Both the position numbers and the translations under genes were made by a program. A stretch of 64,000 nucleotides of DNA, from the NCBI RefSeq assembly GCF_015265455.1, contig NZ_CP054492.1, positions 1,054,001-1,118,000 on the forward strand. The letters run 5' to 3'. The notes under the pieces were generated by a model. It did no database searches, was not told the DNA's origin, and worked only from the letters and a program-made list of their open reading frames with translations. Positions 9,726 through 19,612 of the stretch are shown one piece after another. Position 1 is the first letter of the stretch. The number at the start of each line of letters is the position of its first letter. This DNA comes from Candidatus Sulfurimonas baltica (lineage in GTDB: Bacteria; Campylobacterota; Campylobacteria; Campylobacterales; Sulfurimonadaceae).

Positions 9726-10859
9726 ATGTTAGAGATAAGCAACTCGATAAAAGTATTAGATGATAGAGATTTAGGTGATAATTTACTTCACTATGAATAC
9801 AATGTTAAGCATCTTCTTTCGTTAATAAAAAAAGGTATTGATCTAGATGATCCACTTTTTTTAAGCTCTTACCGCTCTTTTGAGGGTGAAGTTTTTGAAA
9901 ATTTTATATATGAAAAACTATTAATATATGCCGAAGAAAATAAACATGTAGATAAGTTTATCTTAAAGGGTTTTCATCAAAATAAGTTTAAAGCTTATGC
10001 AAATACGCTCTCAATAAGTGAAAAACAACAGATTGTTTATAGAACAAAAAGTAGAGAGATTAGTGAATTTGATGCTATGTTTGTTACAAAAGACAAAGAG
10101 TTATATTTTGTAGAGATGACACTTGTAAAATCTGTGTTGAAGTTAAGAAAAAGACTAAGAAAGAAAAAAGCTCTTTTGGAAATTATATTTCCCAATTATG
10201 ATGTAAAAGCTTTAATTATTTTAAATGCCGGAGCTACTGGTGTTAAGCAGTTTCCTGATTATTGTAAAGTATGGGTTACAGAAGAGTTTTCAGCTAAAAA
10301 TGTACTTGATTATATAGTTGCCAAAAATCCAAGAAAACTTTTGGCAAAACAGAAAATAAGTTCGCCAAAAATGATTGAAGCACACACTCTGAAAAATTAT
10401 CAATTTAGATATTATAATACAATGTCTTGGATTACTAAAACAATAAGAAGCCATGCTAAATATATAATAGATATGAACTTCTTAATGAGTGAAAATACGC
10501 AGAGATACCTTGACTTGTATAATAAGTTTTATGTCGGCTTTATATATGCAGTTGAGATTAGAGATTTACTCTCTTTGGATTCAAAATATAGTGATGAGCA
10601 AAAAGTTGTAGTGGCAATAGAAAAAAAACATACAGATGAGATTGTAGTTACATTTTATGTACAACTAACTCGTAAAAATTTATATTTGTACTCTTTTGAT
10701 GACAACAAAATTACAAAAGAAAAAAAAGACCCTTACGGCATAACAGTTACAGAAGTTTACCACATCAGTAAAATGATGGATAATGAATATCAATTAAACA
10801 ATTCAAATATAAAAACAATAAAAAAGCTTTTAAGAGAGCGGTTTGAAAGAGACTCCTAA
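9726..10859 (+). CDS. Conserved protein, possible nuclease-like core
   Basis: 377 residues, function not recognised. Residues about 110-135 read SEFDAMFVTKDKELYFVEMTLVKS: an Asp, a beta-hairpin, then Glu-x-Thr, followed by a basic helix. This resembles the core spacing of PD-(D/E)XK nuclease folds, but the resemblance is weak and is inference only. No signal peptide or membrane segment. It starts 10 nt after dusB and overlaps the end of the convergent gene at 10856 by 4 nt. Confidence 0.6.
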   Translation: MLEISNSIKVLDDRDLGDNLLHYEYNVKHLLSLIKKGIDLDDPLFLSSYRSFEGEVFENFIYEKLLIYAEENKHVDKFILKGFHQNKFKAYANTLSISEKQQIVYRTKSREISEFDAMFVTKDKELYFVEMTLVKSVLKLRKRLRKKKALLEIIFPNYDVKALIILNAGATGVKQFPDYCKVWVTEEFSAKNVLDYIVAKNPRKLLAKQKISSPKMIEAHTLKNYQFRYYNTMSWITKTIRSHAKYIIDMNFLMSENTQRYLDLYNKFYVGFIYAVEIRDLLSLDSKYSDEQKVVVAIEKKHTDEIVVTFYVQLTRKNLYLYSFDDNKITKEKKDPYGITVTEVYHISKMMDNEYQLNNSNIKTIKKLLRERFERDS

Positions 10860-11749
10860 GCCTCGTAGGCTATAGAGGCTGCCCTCTCCTTATAGGCCTG
10901 AAGAGGTTCTTTTACGTTTTTACCAATGCTTTCACTATTGGAGTGCAAAAAATCATCTAGTTCTTTATGTCTGTTTTGTAAAATAGTATCAAAATCATCT
11001 TGCGTGACTGATTTATTGTCTTTGAACTTATCAAGAAGTACATTGCTTTTACCCATAAGTACAAGATAGCTTTGTTCACCAAAATCAAGCATAACTACAC
11101 TATTTTCTTTATCTATTGAACTTTGAAATCTTATACTTACATCACTTGTGTGCTGAGAAGTTTCACTTGGGGATTCTGAATTATTTTTGAATAACCAAGG
11201 TGAAGTTTGTTTTTGTTTGCTATTTTTTGGTGCAACTTTATTTTTAATATATAGCATTATAATAATTCCAAGTATTAGTATTGCTGTAACTATAAAGTAG
11301 CTTTTAGACATTCCGCCATCTTTTTTGGTAGGTAGTGAAGCAAATGGTGAGGTTTCGACTTGAGTTGTAGAGGAAGATTCTTTTATTACTTCTGTTTTAT
11401 TAGCAAATCTTAGTCTTAATCCATAACCATCAGATGTTTTTGAAGCCTTTATCACTACAGAAGAAGGGACTGATGCAACAATTTTAGTGTACCCTTCCAT
11501 TGGTGTTATGCTTAATGATTTTATATAGTCAGAAGATATTTGTTTTAATTTTGTTGATTCTATAGTTGCATCTTCAAGTTTAATTGTAATTGTTGATGTA
11601 CCAATGCTTTGCTTTATAATTCCATCATATGGTGTATCAAAAGTTATCATCACATCAACTCTGTCCGTTCTATCGTAAATATTATAACTTAAAATTTTTG
11701 AGCTATACAGGGAGAGGGGAAGTAAAAAAAGAAGGAAAAGTTTATTCAT
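10856..11749 (-). CDS. AMIN-like membrane protein next to fliN
   Basis: 297 residues. An N-terminal signal/anchor (about residues 1-17) is followed by a beta-rich domain resembling AMIN domains (about 20-115; alternating strands ending GYGLRLRF), a low-complexity linker, one transmembrane helix near 148-166, and a charged cytoplasmic tail ending in a helical region. AMIN domains bind the envelope or peptidoglycan. It is the last gene of a reverse-strand operon after a cheX-like gene and fliN, overlapping fliN by 4 nt, so a link to the flagellar motor or chemotaxis is likely by context only. Confidence 0.6.
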   Translation of the reverse strand: MNKLFLLFLLPLSLYSSKILSYNIYDRTDRVDVMITFDTPYDGIIKQSIGTSTITIKLEDATIESTKLKQISSDYIKSLSITPMEGYTKIVASVPSSVVIKASKTSDGYGLRLRFANKTEVIKESSSTTQVETSPFASLPTKKDGGMSKSYFIVTAILILGIIIMLYIKNKVAPKNSKQKQTSPWLFKNNSESPSETSQHTSDVSIRFQSSIDKENSVVMLDFGEQSYLVLMGKSNVLLDKFKDNKSVTQDDFDTILQNRHKELDDFLHSNSESIGKNVKEPLQAYKERAASIAYEA

Positions 11750-12090
11750 AGCTTCTCTTTTGAAAGGTGATATAAAACAGCACTTGAATCTAAAATTTCA
11801 TTTATACGAATAGCAAGATTTTTTTCATAAACCATAACTTCACCTTTGCCTAAAATACGGCCATTGACATAAGACTCAACACTTTCACCTGCTGGTTTTT
11901 TCAAATCAATAAGAGAACCTTTTGCTAATTTCAAAACATCTCTAACTGTAAGCTCTGTCTCTCCTAGGATTGAAACAAACTCCACTTCCATATCCAAAAG
12001 ACCGCCATAATTCATCCATGACAACTCTTTTTGTGGATTATATGCTGCTGGTTTCTCACCGTATGGATTTTGATTTTTGTTTTTGCTCAA
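11746..12090 (-). CDS. fliN: Flagellar motor switch protein FliN
   Basis: 114-residue SpoA-domain protein of the flagellar C-ring, which binds FliM and helps switch rotation. The C-terminal SpoA core is typical: LLDMEVEFVSILGETELTVRDVLKLAKGSLIDL, then a GxVESYVNGRILGKGEVMVYEKNLAIRI pattern. The N-terminal 30 residues are a variable Asn/Pro-rich tail. It overlaps both neighbours by 4 nt (ATGA type), so the three reverse-strand genes are translationally coupled. Confidence 0.92.
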   Translation of the reverse strand: MSKNKNQNPYGEKPAAYNPQKELSWMNYGGLLDMEVEFVSILGETELTVRDVLKLAKGSLIDLKKPAGESVESYVNGRILGKGEVMVYEKNLAIRINEILDSSAVLYHLSKEKL

Positions 12091-12512
12091 ATTAGTTCCT
12101 TGATGGCAATTATCATTTCATCTTCTTTTATCTTAACAACTTTTGCATGATCATAATCAAAATCAAATACATCAAATTTCTCAAAACAAGGAATTTTTAT
12201 ATTAAATTGATTCTCTCCTGTCCCTTCTGCAAGAACTTTTGCGCTACCAACTATTAAATTTGCAGTTTCTAGCGTCATATCGATAAGAGTCTCATTATCG
12301 CTTTCATCCTCTTCTAGTAAAAGAGTTGATATTCTTTGCGCAAAACTAGGTGATATGGCTAAATAGACCCTATGTTTCTTGTTGTTGGAAGTTTCTGTAT
12401 CTATGTAAGCAATAAGTGTTCTCGTTTTAATAATATTGCAGTGTATCTCATGAGGTTCTCTAATCTGATGTATGCAAAAATTTTCCAAAGCTTTTATAAT
12501 CGTTTTTAACAT
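12087..12512 (-). CDS. CheX-like chemotaxis protein
   Basis: 141 residues from the ATG at 12512, which has AAGGGA 9 nt upstream. An in-frame ATG at 12539 would add nine residues but lacks a ribosome site. The segment LIDMTLETANLIVGSAKVLAE near residues 85-105 resembles the E-x-x-N helix of CheX/CheC/FliY phosphatases, which remove phosphate from CheY-P. Position directly before fliN supports a motor or chemotaxis role. The alternative is a FliY-type N-domain. Family call moderately sure. Confidence 0.6.
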   Translation of the reverse strand: MLKTIIKALENFCIHQIREPHEIHCNIIKTRTLIAYIDTETSNNKKHRVYLAISPSFAQRISTLLLEEDESDNETLIDMTLETANLIVGSAKVLAEGTGENQFNIKIPCFEKFDVFDFDYDHAKVVKIKEDEMIIAIKELI

Positions 12513-12643
12513 TTTATACAATCCCTTAATTATAGTCATTATACTTTATTGAATCTCAAAGTAAAATTAAACAATAGTTTATAATCTTATATAAAACAAC
12601 TATAAAGTGTATGTTGAGTATAATTCCTAAAAAGTATTAATGT

Positions 12644-13381
12644 ATGATTGAATTTATTTTTTTAGGAGTTGGTGTAGGTACTCTATCTGGCTTTTTTGGT
12701 ATTGGCGGCGGAACAATTTTAGTTCCTATCCTGCTCTTATTAGGCTACAGTACTAAATCAGCGATAGGCATATCGGTTGTGCAGATGGTTTTTAGTTCTA
12801 TATATGGGAGTTACTTAAACAATAAAAAAGGTACACTTGATGTGCCGATGGTTATTGTAATAGGCTCTGGCGGCTTTTTTGGCGCACTGCTTAGTGGGGC
12901 AATAACTTCAAGTTTTGATGATAAAACTTTAGAAATTATTTTCTTGGCTTTTGCAGTTTTTGCACTTATGAGACTGTTTTTTAAAACAGTACAAGATACA
13001 CCGCAAAAGGACTTAAACCGAGTTCTGCTTTTTATAATTGGTTTTATATTGGGTGCCGTAAGTATGACTATTGGTGTTGGAGGCAGTATAATACTTGTTC
13101 CAATATTGGTGGGATTTCTACATGTAGAACTTAAAAAAGCTATTTCAGCTGGGCTTTTTTTTGTTGTATTCTCATCAGTTGCCGGGTTGATTTCTCAATC
13201 ATTAAGCAAACATGTAGATTTTGAGAGTGGAGTTATTGTTGGTATAGCATCACTGATTGGTGTCTATGTAGGGATAGTTTTAAAAGATAAAGTGAGTTCA
13301 CAACTGCAAAAAAAACTTTTAATAGTTTTCTACCTTTTTGTAGTTTTATATTTAATAAATAGGATTTTTATAAATGGCTAA
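12644..13381 (+). CDS. TauE/SafE family membrane permease
   Basis: 245-residue polytopic membrane protein of the TauE/SafE (DUF81) family, proposed exporters of sulfite or sulfonates and related anions. The family's internal duplication is visible: GFFGIGGGTILVPILLLLG near residues 17-35 and MTIGVGGSIILVPILVGF near 140-158. About eight hydrophobic segments. Substrate cannot be read from sequence. The end overlaps the uvrA start by 8 nt, an arrangement that probably couples expression but says nothing about function. Confidence 0.85.
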   Translation: MIEFIFLGVGVGTLSGFFGIGGGTILVPILLLLGYSTKSAIGISVVQMVFSSIYGSYLNNKKGTLDVPMVIVIGSGGFFGALLSGAITSSFDDKTLEIIFLAFAVFALMRLFFKTVQDTPQKDLNRVLLFIIGFILGAVSMTIGVGGSIILVPILVGFLHVELKKAISAGLFFVVFSSVAGLISQSLSKHVDFESGVIVGIASLIGVYVGIVLKDKVSSQLQKKLLIVFYLFVVLYLINRIFING

Positions 13382-16205
13382 AAAAGATGTAATAACAATA
13401 ACAGGTGCAAGAGAAAATAATTTAAAAAATATTAATTTAACAATTCCAAAAAATGAATTGGTTGTCTTTACGGGTCTAAGCGGAAGCGGAAAATCGACTT
13501 TAGCTTTTGATACGCTCTATGCGGAGGGACAAAGACGATATATGGAGTCACTATCTTCTTATGCAAGACAGTTTCTTGACCGTGTTGGAAAACCAGATGT
13601 TGATAAAATAGAGGGTCTTACTCCAGCAATTGCGATTGATCAAAAAACAACTTCTAAAAATCCTCGTTCAACTGTTGGTACAATTACTGAAATTTATGAT
13701 TACTTTAGACTTTTGTATGCACGTGTTGGAGTTCAGCACTGTCATAAGTGTAAAAAAGTAATTTCACAAATGAGTGCATCAGACATAATCGGTGAAGTTG
13801 CAAAGCTTCCAGAAGGTGCAAAGTTAGTCCTTTTAGCTCCTCTTGTAAGTGAAAAAAAAGGCTCTTATGCTGACATGTTGGAGTCTCTTGTTCATAAGGG
13901 TTATGTAAGGGCTATGATTGATGGTGTTATGGTTAGGCTAGATGAAGATATAGAACTAAGTAAAACTAAAAAACATACCATTAAAGTTGTTATAGATAGG
14001 GTTGTTGTAAAGCCTGAAAATAAAGAGCGCATAGCAGCAGATGTTGAAAAAGCTTTAAAAGAGAGTTATGGCGAGTTAGAGATAGATATATTAAACCATA
14101 AAGAGCTTGGTATAAAAGCACAGCAGATTCACTATAGCGAACACAATGCTTGTTTTGATTGTAAGATAAGCTTTGACCCGCTTGAGCCACTCTCTTTCTC
14201 ATTTAACTCACCTAAAGGTGCCTGTCCTGAATGTGACGGTTTAGGGCTTCGCTATGCACTTGACCATGAAAAGATCATAGATAGTGACTTATGTGTGGAA
14301 AAGGGCGCTGTTAAAATAGTGTACGGCTTTAACAAGGGGTACTATTTTACATTTTTAAAGGGATTTTGTGCGGCAAACAAGATAGATATCACAACTCCTT
14401 ACTCTGAACTGCCTGAGCATCAGAAAAAAGCAATCTTGCATGGCGGGATAGAAGAGGTTTCATTTCTTTGGAAAAACCATGAAGTGAAAAGAGTGTGGCC
14501 TGGAATCATCAGAATAGCATACGACATGTTTAAAGATGAAAAAGAGTTAGCAGACTACATGAGTGAAAAAGTTTGTAATATATGTAACTCGCACAGACTT
14601 AAAAGAGAATCACTTGCTGTTAGAGTTGCAGATAAAGGGATAGCAGAGCTTCTGGATATGCCTATAGGAAAAACATACGAGTGGTTTGATAACAAAGATA
14701 ATTTTACTCAAATGAATGCTCAAGATACGCAGGTTGCGGCACCTATTTTAAATGAGATAAGAGAGCGACTTTACTTTTTGTATGATGTTGGACTCTCATA
14801 TATTACTTTGGGTCGTGATGCTAGAACTATTAGTGGCGGCGAAGCTCAAAGAATTCGTATAGCTTCTCAGATAGGCAGCGGCTTAACTGGTGTTTTGTAT
14901 GTTTTAGATGAGCCAAGTATCGGTTTACATGAGAGAGATACTCTAAAGCTTATCCGTACTCTTAGAAGTCTTCAAGAAAAAGGCAACAGCGTTATAGTAG
15001 TTGAGCATGACAAAGAGACTATTGAAAATGCAGATTTTATAGTTGACATAGGCAGCGGGGCAGGGAAGTTTGGCGGAGAGGTTGTGTTTAGCGGTACTTT
15101 AGATAAACTGAAAAAAGCTAAAACACTTACTGCTGATTATCTTTATGGTAGAAAAAAAATAGAGTATTTTTATAGACGTGAGCAAGATAAATTTATAGAG
15201 ATAAAAAATGTAACTATTAATAATATTGAGAACTTAAGCGCAAAAATACCTCTTAACAACTTTGTATGTATTACGGGTGTTAGTGGAAGCGGAAAAAGTT
15301 CACTTATGCTTCAGACACTTCTACCTACTGCAAGAGAGCTTTTAAATCATGCACGAAAAGTAAAAAAAGTAGCAGGTGTAGAGATAACCGGACTTCAACA
15401 TGTAGATAAGGTTATATATCTTGATCAAAGCCCAATAGGAAGAACTCCAAGATCTAATCCGGCAACATATACAGGCGTAATGGATGAGATTAGAGAGCTT
15501 TTTTCTAAAACAAAAGAGTCACAAATACGAGGATACACAACTTCAAGATTTAGTTTTAATGTTAAAGGTGGCAGATGTGAGAAGTGTCAAGGCGAGGGTC
15601 AAATCAAAATTGAGATGCACTTTTTGCCAGATATTATGGTGAAGTGTGACACATGTCACGGTACAAGATATAACCAACAGACTTTAGAAGTTTTCTATAA
15701 AGGAAAGACTATATCTGATGTTTTAAATATGAGTGTCGATGAAGCTTTTGAGTTTTTTAAACCGATTCCTAAAATACACCAAAAAATGAAAACTCTTGTG
15801 GATGTAGGTCTTGGTTATATATCACTTGGTCAAAACGCTGTTACACTCTCCGGTGGTGAAGCTCAAAGAATCAAACTAAGCAAAGAACTCAGCCGTAAAG
15901 ATACGGGACAAACTCTGTATATTTTGGATGAGCCAACGACTGGACTTCACTTTGCAGATGTGGACAGACTTACAGATGTCTTGCATCAGTTTGTTGAACT
16001 CGGAAACAGTGTACTAATAATCGAACATAATCTAGATATGATAAAAAATGCTGACTGGGTAATAGATATGGGACCTGAAGGTGGCTCTGGCGGAGGACTT
16101 ATTATTGCGGAAGGCTCACCGGAAACACTAGCAGATGAGTATGAAAAAACAGGAAGTTACACAGGTGAGTATTTGAAAAAAGAGCTGGCTCTGCATAAAA
16201 AATAG
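13374..16205 (+). CDS. uvrA: Excinuclease ABC subunit A
   Basis: UvrA, 943 residues, full length, the damage-recognition ATPase of nucleotide excision repair. Two ABC ATPase modules: Walker A GLSGSGKSTLAFDTLYAEG near residue 33 and GVSGSGKSSLM near 634; ABC signatures TISGGEAQRIRIASQIGSG and TLSGGEAQRIKLSKELS. Zinc-binding cysteines are seen at CHKCKKV near 123, CPECDGLG near 283 and CEKCQGEGQ...CDTCHGTR near 735-760. All family elements are present. Confidence 0.98.
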   Translation: MAKKDVITITGARENNLKNINLTIPKNELVVFTGLSGSGKSTLAFDTLYAEGQRRYMESLSSYARQFLDRVGKPDVDKIEGLTPAIAIDQKTTSKNPRSTVGTITEIYDYFRLLYARVGVQHCHKCKKVISQMSASDIIGEVAKLPEGAKLVLLAPLVSEKKGSYADMLESLVHKGYVRAMIDGVMVRLDEDIELSKTKKHTIKVVIDRVVVKPENKERIAADVEKALKESYGELEIDILNHKELGIKAQQIHYSEHNACFDCKISFDPLEPLSFSFNSPKGACPECDGLGLRYALDHEKIIDSDLCVEKGAVKIVYGFNKGYYFTFLKGFCAANKIDITTPYSELPEHQKKAILHGGIEEVSFLWKNHEVKRVWPGIIRIAYDMFKDEKELADYMSEKVCNICNSHRLKRESLAVRVADKGIAELLDMPIGKTYEWFDNKDNFTQMNAQDTQVAAPILNEIRERLYFLYDVGLSYITLGRDARTISGGEAQRIRIASQIGSGLTGVLYVLDEPSIGLHERDTLKLIRTLRSLQEKGNSVIVVEHDKETIENADFIVDIGSGAGKFGGEVVFSGTLDKLKKAKTLTADYLYGRKKIEYFYRREQDKFIEIKNVTINNIENLSAKIPLNNFVCITGVSGSGKSSLMLQTLLPTARELLNHARKVKKVAGVEITGLQHVDKVIYLDQSPIGRTPRSNPATYTGVMDEIRELFSKTKESQIRGYTTSRFSFNVKGGRCEKCQGEGQIKIEMHFLPDIMVKCDTCHGTRYNQQTLEVFYKGKTISDVLNMSVDEAFEFFKPIPKIHQKMKTLVDVGLGYISLGQNAVTLSGGEAQRIKLSKELSRKDTGQTLYILDEPTTGLHFADVDRLTDVLHQFVELGNSVLIIEHNLDMIKNADWVIDMGPEGGSGGGLIIAEGSPETLADEYEKTGSYTGEYLKKELALHKK

Positions 16206-16365
16206 AGTCCACATGTAGAGTTGTAAATTTAAATAAATTTCTGTTGTGAAAAATGATATAAGTGTTTCATATCCTCCTGATATGTCAACCCTATATCATA
16301 TAAAGAATACAACATTCTAAGCTACTATTGCTAAAAAGTTAATATTTAGTAAAAAAAGAGGGTAG

Positions 16366-17235
16366 ATGTCAAAAAGTAAAATGCACAAAGTCTACATCGA
16401 ACTCACATCTAAATGTGGATTGTCATGTGACTTTTGCCCCTCTTCAAATAGGGCTGTCACAAACATGGATAAGAGCCTGTTTGAAAAAGTAAATACTCAG
16501 GCAAAAGCCTTTACCGATGATATTGCATACCATGTAGTAGGTGACCCGCTTTTAGTTGAAAATATAAGAGAGTATCTAGACATTAGTTATAAAGCAGGTC
16601 TTAATGTCCATATTACAACCGCTGGGTATTATCTTAAACCTCTACATGTAGAGGTTTTAAATCATCCAGCAATAAAACAAATCAACTTCTCCCTCAATAG
16701 TTACCGTGCAAATAACCTCCCTGTCTCTTTAGAGGTTTATCTAACTCGTATAGCTGAATTTACACTTGGATTTCGCGCTCTGAACAATAAATCTTTCATT
16801 AACTACAGACTGTGGAACGAAGGCAGCGACAACTCTCACAAAGATTATAACAATGAAGTTATATCGATAATGTTCGATAAACTTGGTGCCAAACTACTAT
16901 CTACGGAAGATAAAACTAAAAAATTGCGTGTTATATCTAAAGTTTTATTTAATTTTGACTCCCTTTTTATTTGGCCATCACTCGAAGCTCCCTTTGTCGG
17001 CGATAAAGGTTACTGCCATGGATTGAGTTCTCAAATGGCAATTTTAAGTAGTGGAGATGTTGTTCCATGTTGTTTTGACTATGAGGCAAAAATAAATCTG
17101 GGCAACGTTAAAGATGAATCTCTTACTTATATCTTAAACAAAGAGCGTTCCAAATTTATTACTAACGGGTTTAAAAATGGGGATGTGGTTGAGGAGTTAT
17201 GCCACCATTGTTTGTACCGAACAAAATTTAACTGA
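16366..17235 (+). CDS. Radical SAM protein with C-terminal SPASM-like cysteines
   Basis: 289 residues. N-terminal radical SAM motif CGLSCDFC (CxxxCxxC, residues about 17-24) binds the 4Fe-4S cluster that cleaves S-adenosylmethionine. A second cysteine set near the C-terminus (GYCHG, VPCCFDYEAK, CHHC) is the SPASM-type auxiliary-cluster pattern. Substrate not recognisable. It stands alone between uvrA and a chemoreceptor, 160 nt after uvrA, and that gap holds one ACATGTAG copy and a short 6-bp hairpin. Confidence 0.8.
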   Translation: MSKSKMHKVYIELTSKCGLSCDFCPSSNRAVTNMDKSLFEKVNTQAKAFTDDIAYHVVGDPLLVENIREYLDISYKAGLNVHITTAGYYLKPLHVEVLNHPAIKQINFSLNSYRANNLPVSLEVYLTRIAEFTLGFRALNNKSFINYRLWNEGSDNSHKDYNNEVISIMFDKLGAKLLSTEDKTKKLRVISKVLFNFDSLFIWPSLEAPFVGDKGYCHGLSSQMAILSSGDVVPCCFDYEAKINLGNVKDESLTYILNKERSKFITNGFKNGDVVEELCHHCLYRTKFN

Positions 17236-17361
17236 TATCGTCTGTAGAGAATAGTTACAAATTTGTGTATATATATAACACTATGAAACAATAATCAATT
17301 TTAACTTGTTCTTTAATAAAAATTTAGTTAATATATATAAACAAAATTTAAGGATGTGTAA

Positions 17362-19194
17362 ATGGAATTTTTGAAAAACTTTAGTATTAAGCAAATATTA
17401 AAAGCAGTCGGAGTTGTTATATTTGTATCTATGTCTGTGGTGGCTTTTTTAAACCACTCCAACATAAGAAGTGTTGAGAACAATATAGAGCACTCTATGC
17501 AGAAAGTTTTGCCACACACATTTACTCTTTCAAAACTCCAAGTTGATGTTATACAGATACAGCAGTGGCTGACTGACGTATCTGCGACAAGGGCAAAACC
17601 TGGTTTTGATGATGGATTTTCTAAAGCAAAGAAGCATTTTGATGATGCTAACAGAAGAATAGATGAGCTTATGGAGTATCACAAAAATAATGGCTATAAA
17701 AAAATGGCTATTGATAACACCACAATGCTCAATAATTTAAAGGAGTTCAAAGTTGAGCTGAATGATTTTTATCAAATAACTCTAATCATGGCTAATGAGT
17801 ATATAAAAAACGGTACTGATGCAGGAAATGAATATATGCTCAAAGTTGATGGCGGTACAGAAAAGCTTTATGCAAAACTTGAAAATTTTGTCTCCGAACA
17901 TATAAATGAAAATCTTTTAATCATGCAAGACATGAATGATTCACTTGAAATAGCTGACGCAGAAGTTGTAATATTTTCTTTAATCTTGATTCTTATTCTG
18001 GGAGTTGCTATATATATTATCAGCAATATTCTTGTAGGGGTAGAAAGACTTGAAAACTATCTATTAACTGTTGTGGAAAACAATTTTGAAACTACATGTA
18101 ATATGAAAGGAAAAAATGAGATTGCCAATATTGGCAGAGGCATTAACCAGTTGGTTATTAAGGTAAAAGAGTCAATTGTGGAGAATAAGCAAGCAACAGA
18201 AGCTGCAAGAGAAAAAACTATTGAAGTTGAATACTCTTTGCAGAGAAATAAATTTGTTGTAGATTTGGGCAATGTATTCTCTTCCGGAGTAAAAGAGAGT
18301 ATTCAAAAAGTTCAATCAAGTACAGAGAGTAACTTGGCAGAGATAAAAATAATGTCTGAGCTTAACACAAAAAGCTCTAAAGGGATTAGTGAACTTAGAG
18401 AAAACAATAGCGGACTTCATCAGGCGCTTGAAAATATTGTAGAATCATCTTCTGAGACTAGAAGAAGTTCGGATGAGCTTAACGCAAACATAGCTTCCAT
18501 TTCAGCAGTAGTAGAGCTTATTAAGGAGATTGCAGACCAGACAAACCTCCTTGCACTTAATGCCGCTATTGAAGCAGCAAGAGCCGGCGAGCACGGTAGA
18601 GGTTTTGCTGTAGTTGCTGATGAAGTGAGAAAACTGGCTGAGAGAACTCAAAAAGCTACCGGCGAGATAGAGGTAAGTATCGGGGTTGTAAACCAAAGCT
18701 CTTCAACTATGCTTGAGCAGAGTGAAGCAATGGAGAGAGTGTCAGGCGAGGCTAAAAATAAAGTTGACGGTTTTCAAGATAGTTTTGATGAAATGGCACA
18801 AACTGTAGAAGAGTTAAATCATAGCAGTAGCTATATCGCAAATAAAGTATTTATTACCCTTGCTGAACTAGATCATGTTCTGTTTAAAATAAATGGGTAT
18901 AGAACTGTGTTTAACAATGAAGAGAAACTTCTCTCAGACCACCATAACTGCAGATTTGGTAAATGGTATGAAGGTGAAGGAAGAGAATTCTTTGGTAAGA
19001 CAAATGCTTACGCACAGATAAAAATACCTCATGCAACAGTACATACAAATATAAACGATGCTATCGCTTTGAATGTATCTGCTAGTAGAGATAAAAACAC
19101 AGATAAAAAGATAATAGATGACTTTGTTAAAACAGAGAAAGTTTCTATGGAACTGTTTAATATATTGGATGAAATGGTGGAAGAGGCTAACTAA
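17362..19194 (+). CDS. Methyl-accepting chemotaxis protein with CZB domain
   Basis: 610-residue transmembrane chemoreceptor. TM1 near residues 10-30 and TM2 near 197-220 bracket a helical periplasmic sensor; a HAMP-like region follows, then the signalling domain with the invariant hairpin tip ([19 protein letters not shown] near 392-410). The C-terminal 100 residues form a chemoreceptor zinc-binding domain: [25 protein letters not shown] and HATVHTNI carry the expected His/Cys ligands. CZB domains sense zinc-linked redox signals such as hypochlorite. The ligand of the periplasmic part is unknown. Confidence 0.92.
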   Translation: MEFLKNFSIKQILKAVGVVIFVSMSVVAFLNHSNIRSVENNIEHSMQKVLPHTFTLSKLQVDVIQIQQWLTDVSATRAKPGFDDGFSKAKKHFDDANRRIDELMEYHKNNGYKKMAIDNTTMLNNLKEFKVELNDFYQITLIMANEYIKNGTDAGNEYMLKVDGGTEKLYAKLENFVSEHINENLLIMQDMNDSLEIADAEVVIFSLILILILGVAIYIISNILVGVERLENYLLTVVENNFETTCNMKGKNEIANIGRGINQLVIKVKESIVENKQATEAAREKTIEVEYSLQRNKFVVDLGNVFSSGVKESIQKVQSSTESNLAEIKIMSELNTKSSKGISELRENNSGLHQALENIVESSSETRRSSDELNANIASISAVVELIKEIADQTNLLALNAAIEAARAGEHGRGFAVVADEVRKLAERTQKATGEIEVSIGVVNQSSSTMLEQSEAMERVSGEAKNKVDGFQDSFDEMAQTVEELNHSSSYIANKVFITLAELDHVLFKINGYRTVFNNEEKLLSDHHNCRFGKWYEGEGREFFGKTNAYAQIKIPHATVHTNINDAIALNVSASRDKNTDKKIIDDFVKTEKVSMELFNILDEMVEEAN

Positions 19195-19207
19195 TCTTTT
19201 TGCAAAA

Positions 19208-19233
19208 CTTCTTTGGGAAATATCCCAAAGAAG
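19208..19233. terminator. Hairpin between convergent genes
   Basis: CTTCTTTGGGA (19208-19218), AATA loop, TCCCAAAGAAG (19223-19233): a perfect 11-bp stem placed between the stop of the chemoreceptor and the convergent small gene at 19251. A TTTTT run follows about 10 nt further on. Probably a shared terminator. Confidence 0.65.
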
Positions 19234-19250
19234 AGATGTGCTTTTTAAAA

Positions 19251-19508
19251 CTATTTTTTCTTATAATCTTCTAATATTTGTTCAATATCCTCTTTCTCTT
19301 CATCTTTGAGATGGTCACAGTAAATAGATACTTTTTTTAAATAATCCATAGATGCACTCTCATGTTTTAGTTTTGTTGCATTATCTGTTGCATCTTTAGA
19401 TAAGTCAGAATATTCATTATAACTATTAAGTGCTTCTAGGCACTCGTTTGCATAAATGCTTCCTGTTAAGGCAAAAGTCAATATTATGGACAATGTAGTT
19501 TTTTTCAT
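19251..19508 (-). CDS. Small secreted helical protein
   Basis: 85 residues, not recognised. The first 20 residues form a classical signal peptide with a likely cleavage after IYA, leaving a mature 65-residue, charged, mostly helical protein with two cysteines (NECLEAL and IYCDHL). The periplasmic location is inferred. Upstream of the ATG on its own strand is an A-rich tract with a purine-rich ribosome site. Convergent with the chemoreceptor gene. Confidence 0.6.
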   Translation of the reverse strand: MKKTTLSIILTFALTGSIYANECLEALNSYNEYSDLSKDATDNATKLKHESASMDYLKKVSIYCDHLKDEEKEDIEQILEDYKKK

Positions 19509-19612
19509 TAAATAACCTTTTTTTTTTAATGTATTATATCAACAAATAACAAGAACATACCTTTTTAAATGTAAAAATTTAGTATAATTGCAAAAAAATT
19601 AAAGGTTATTAA

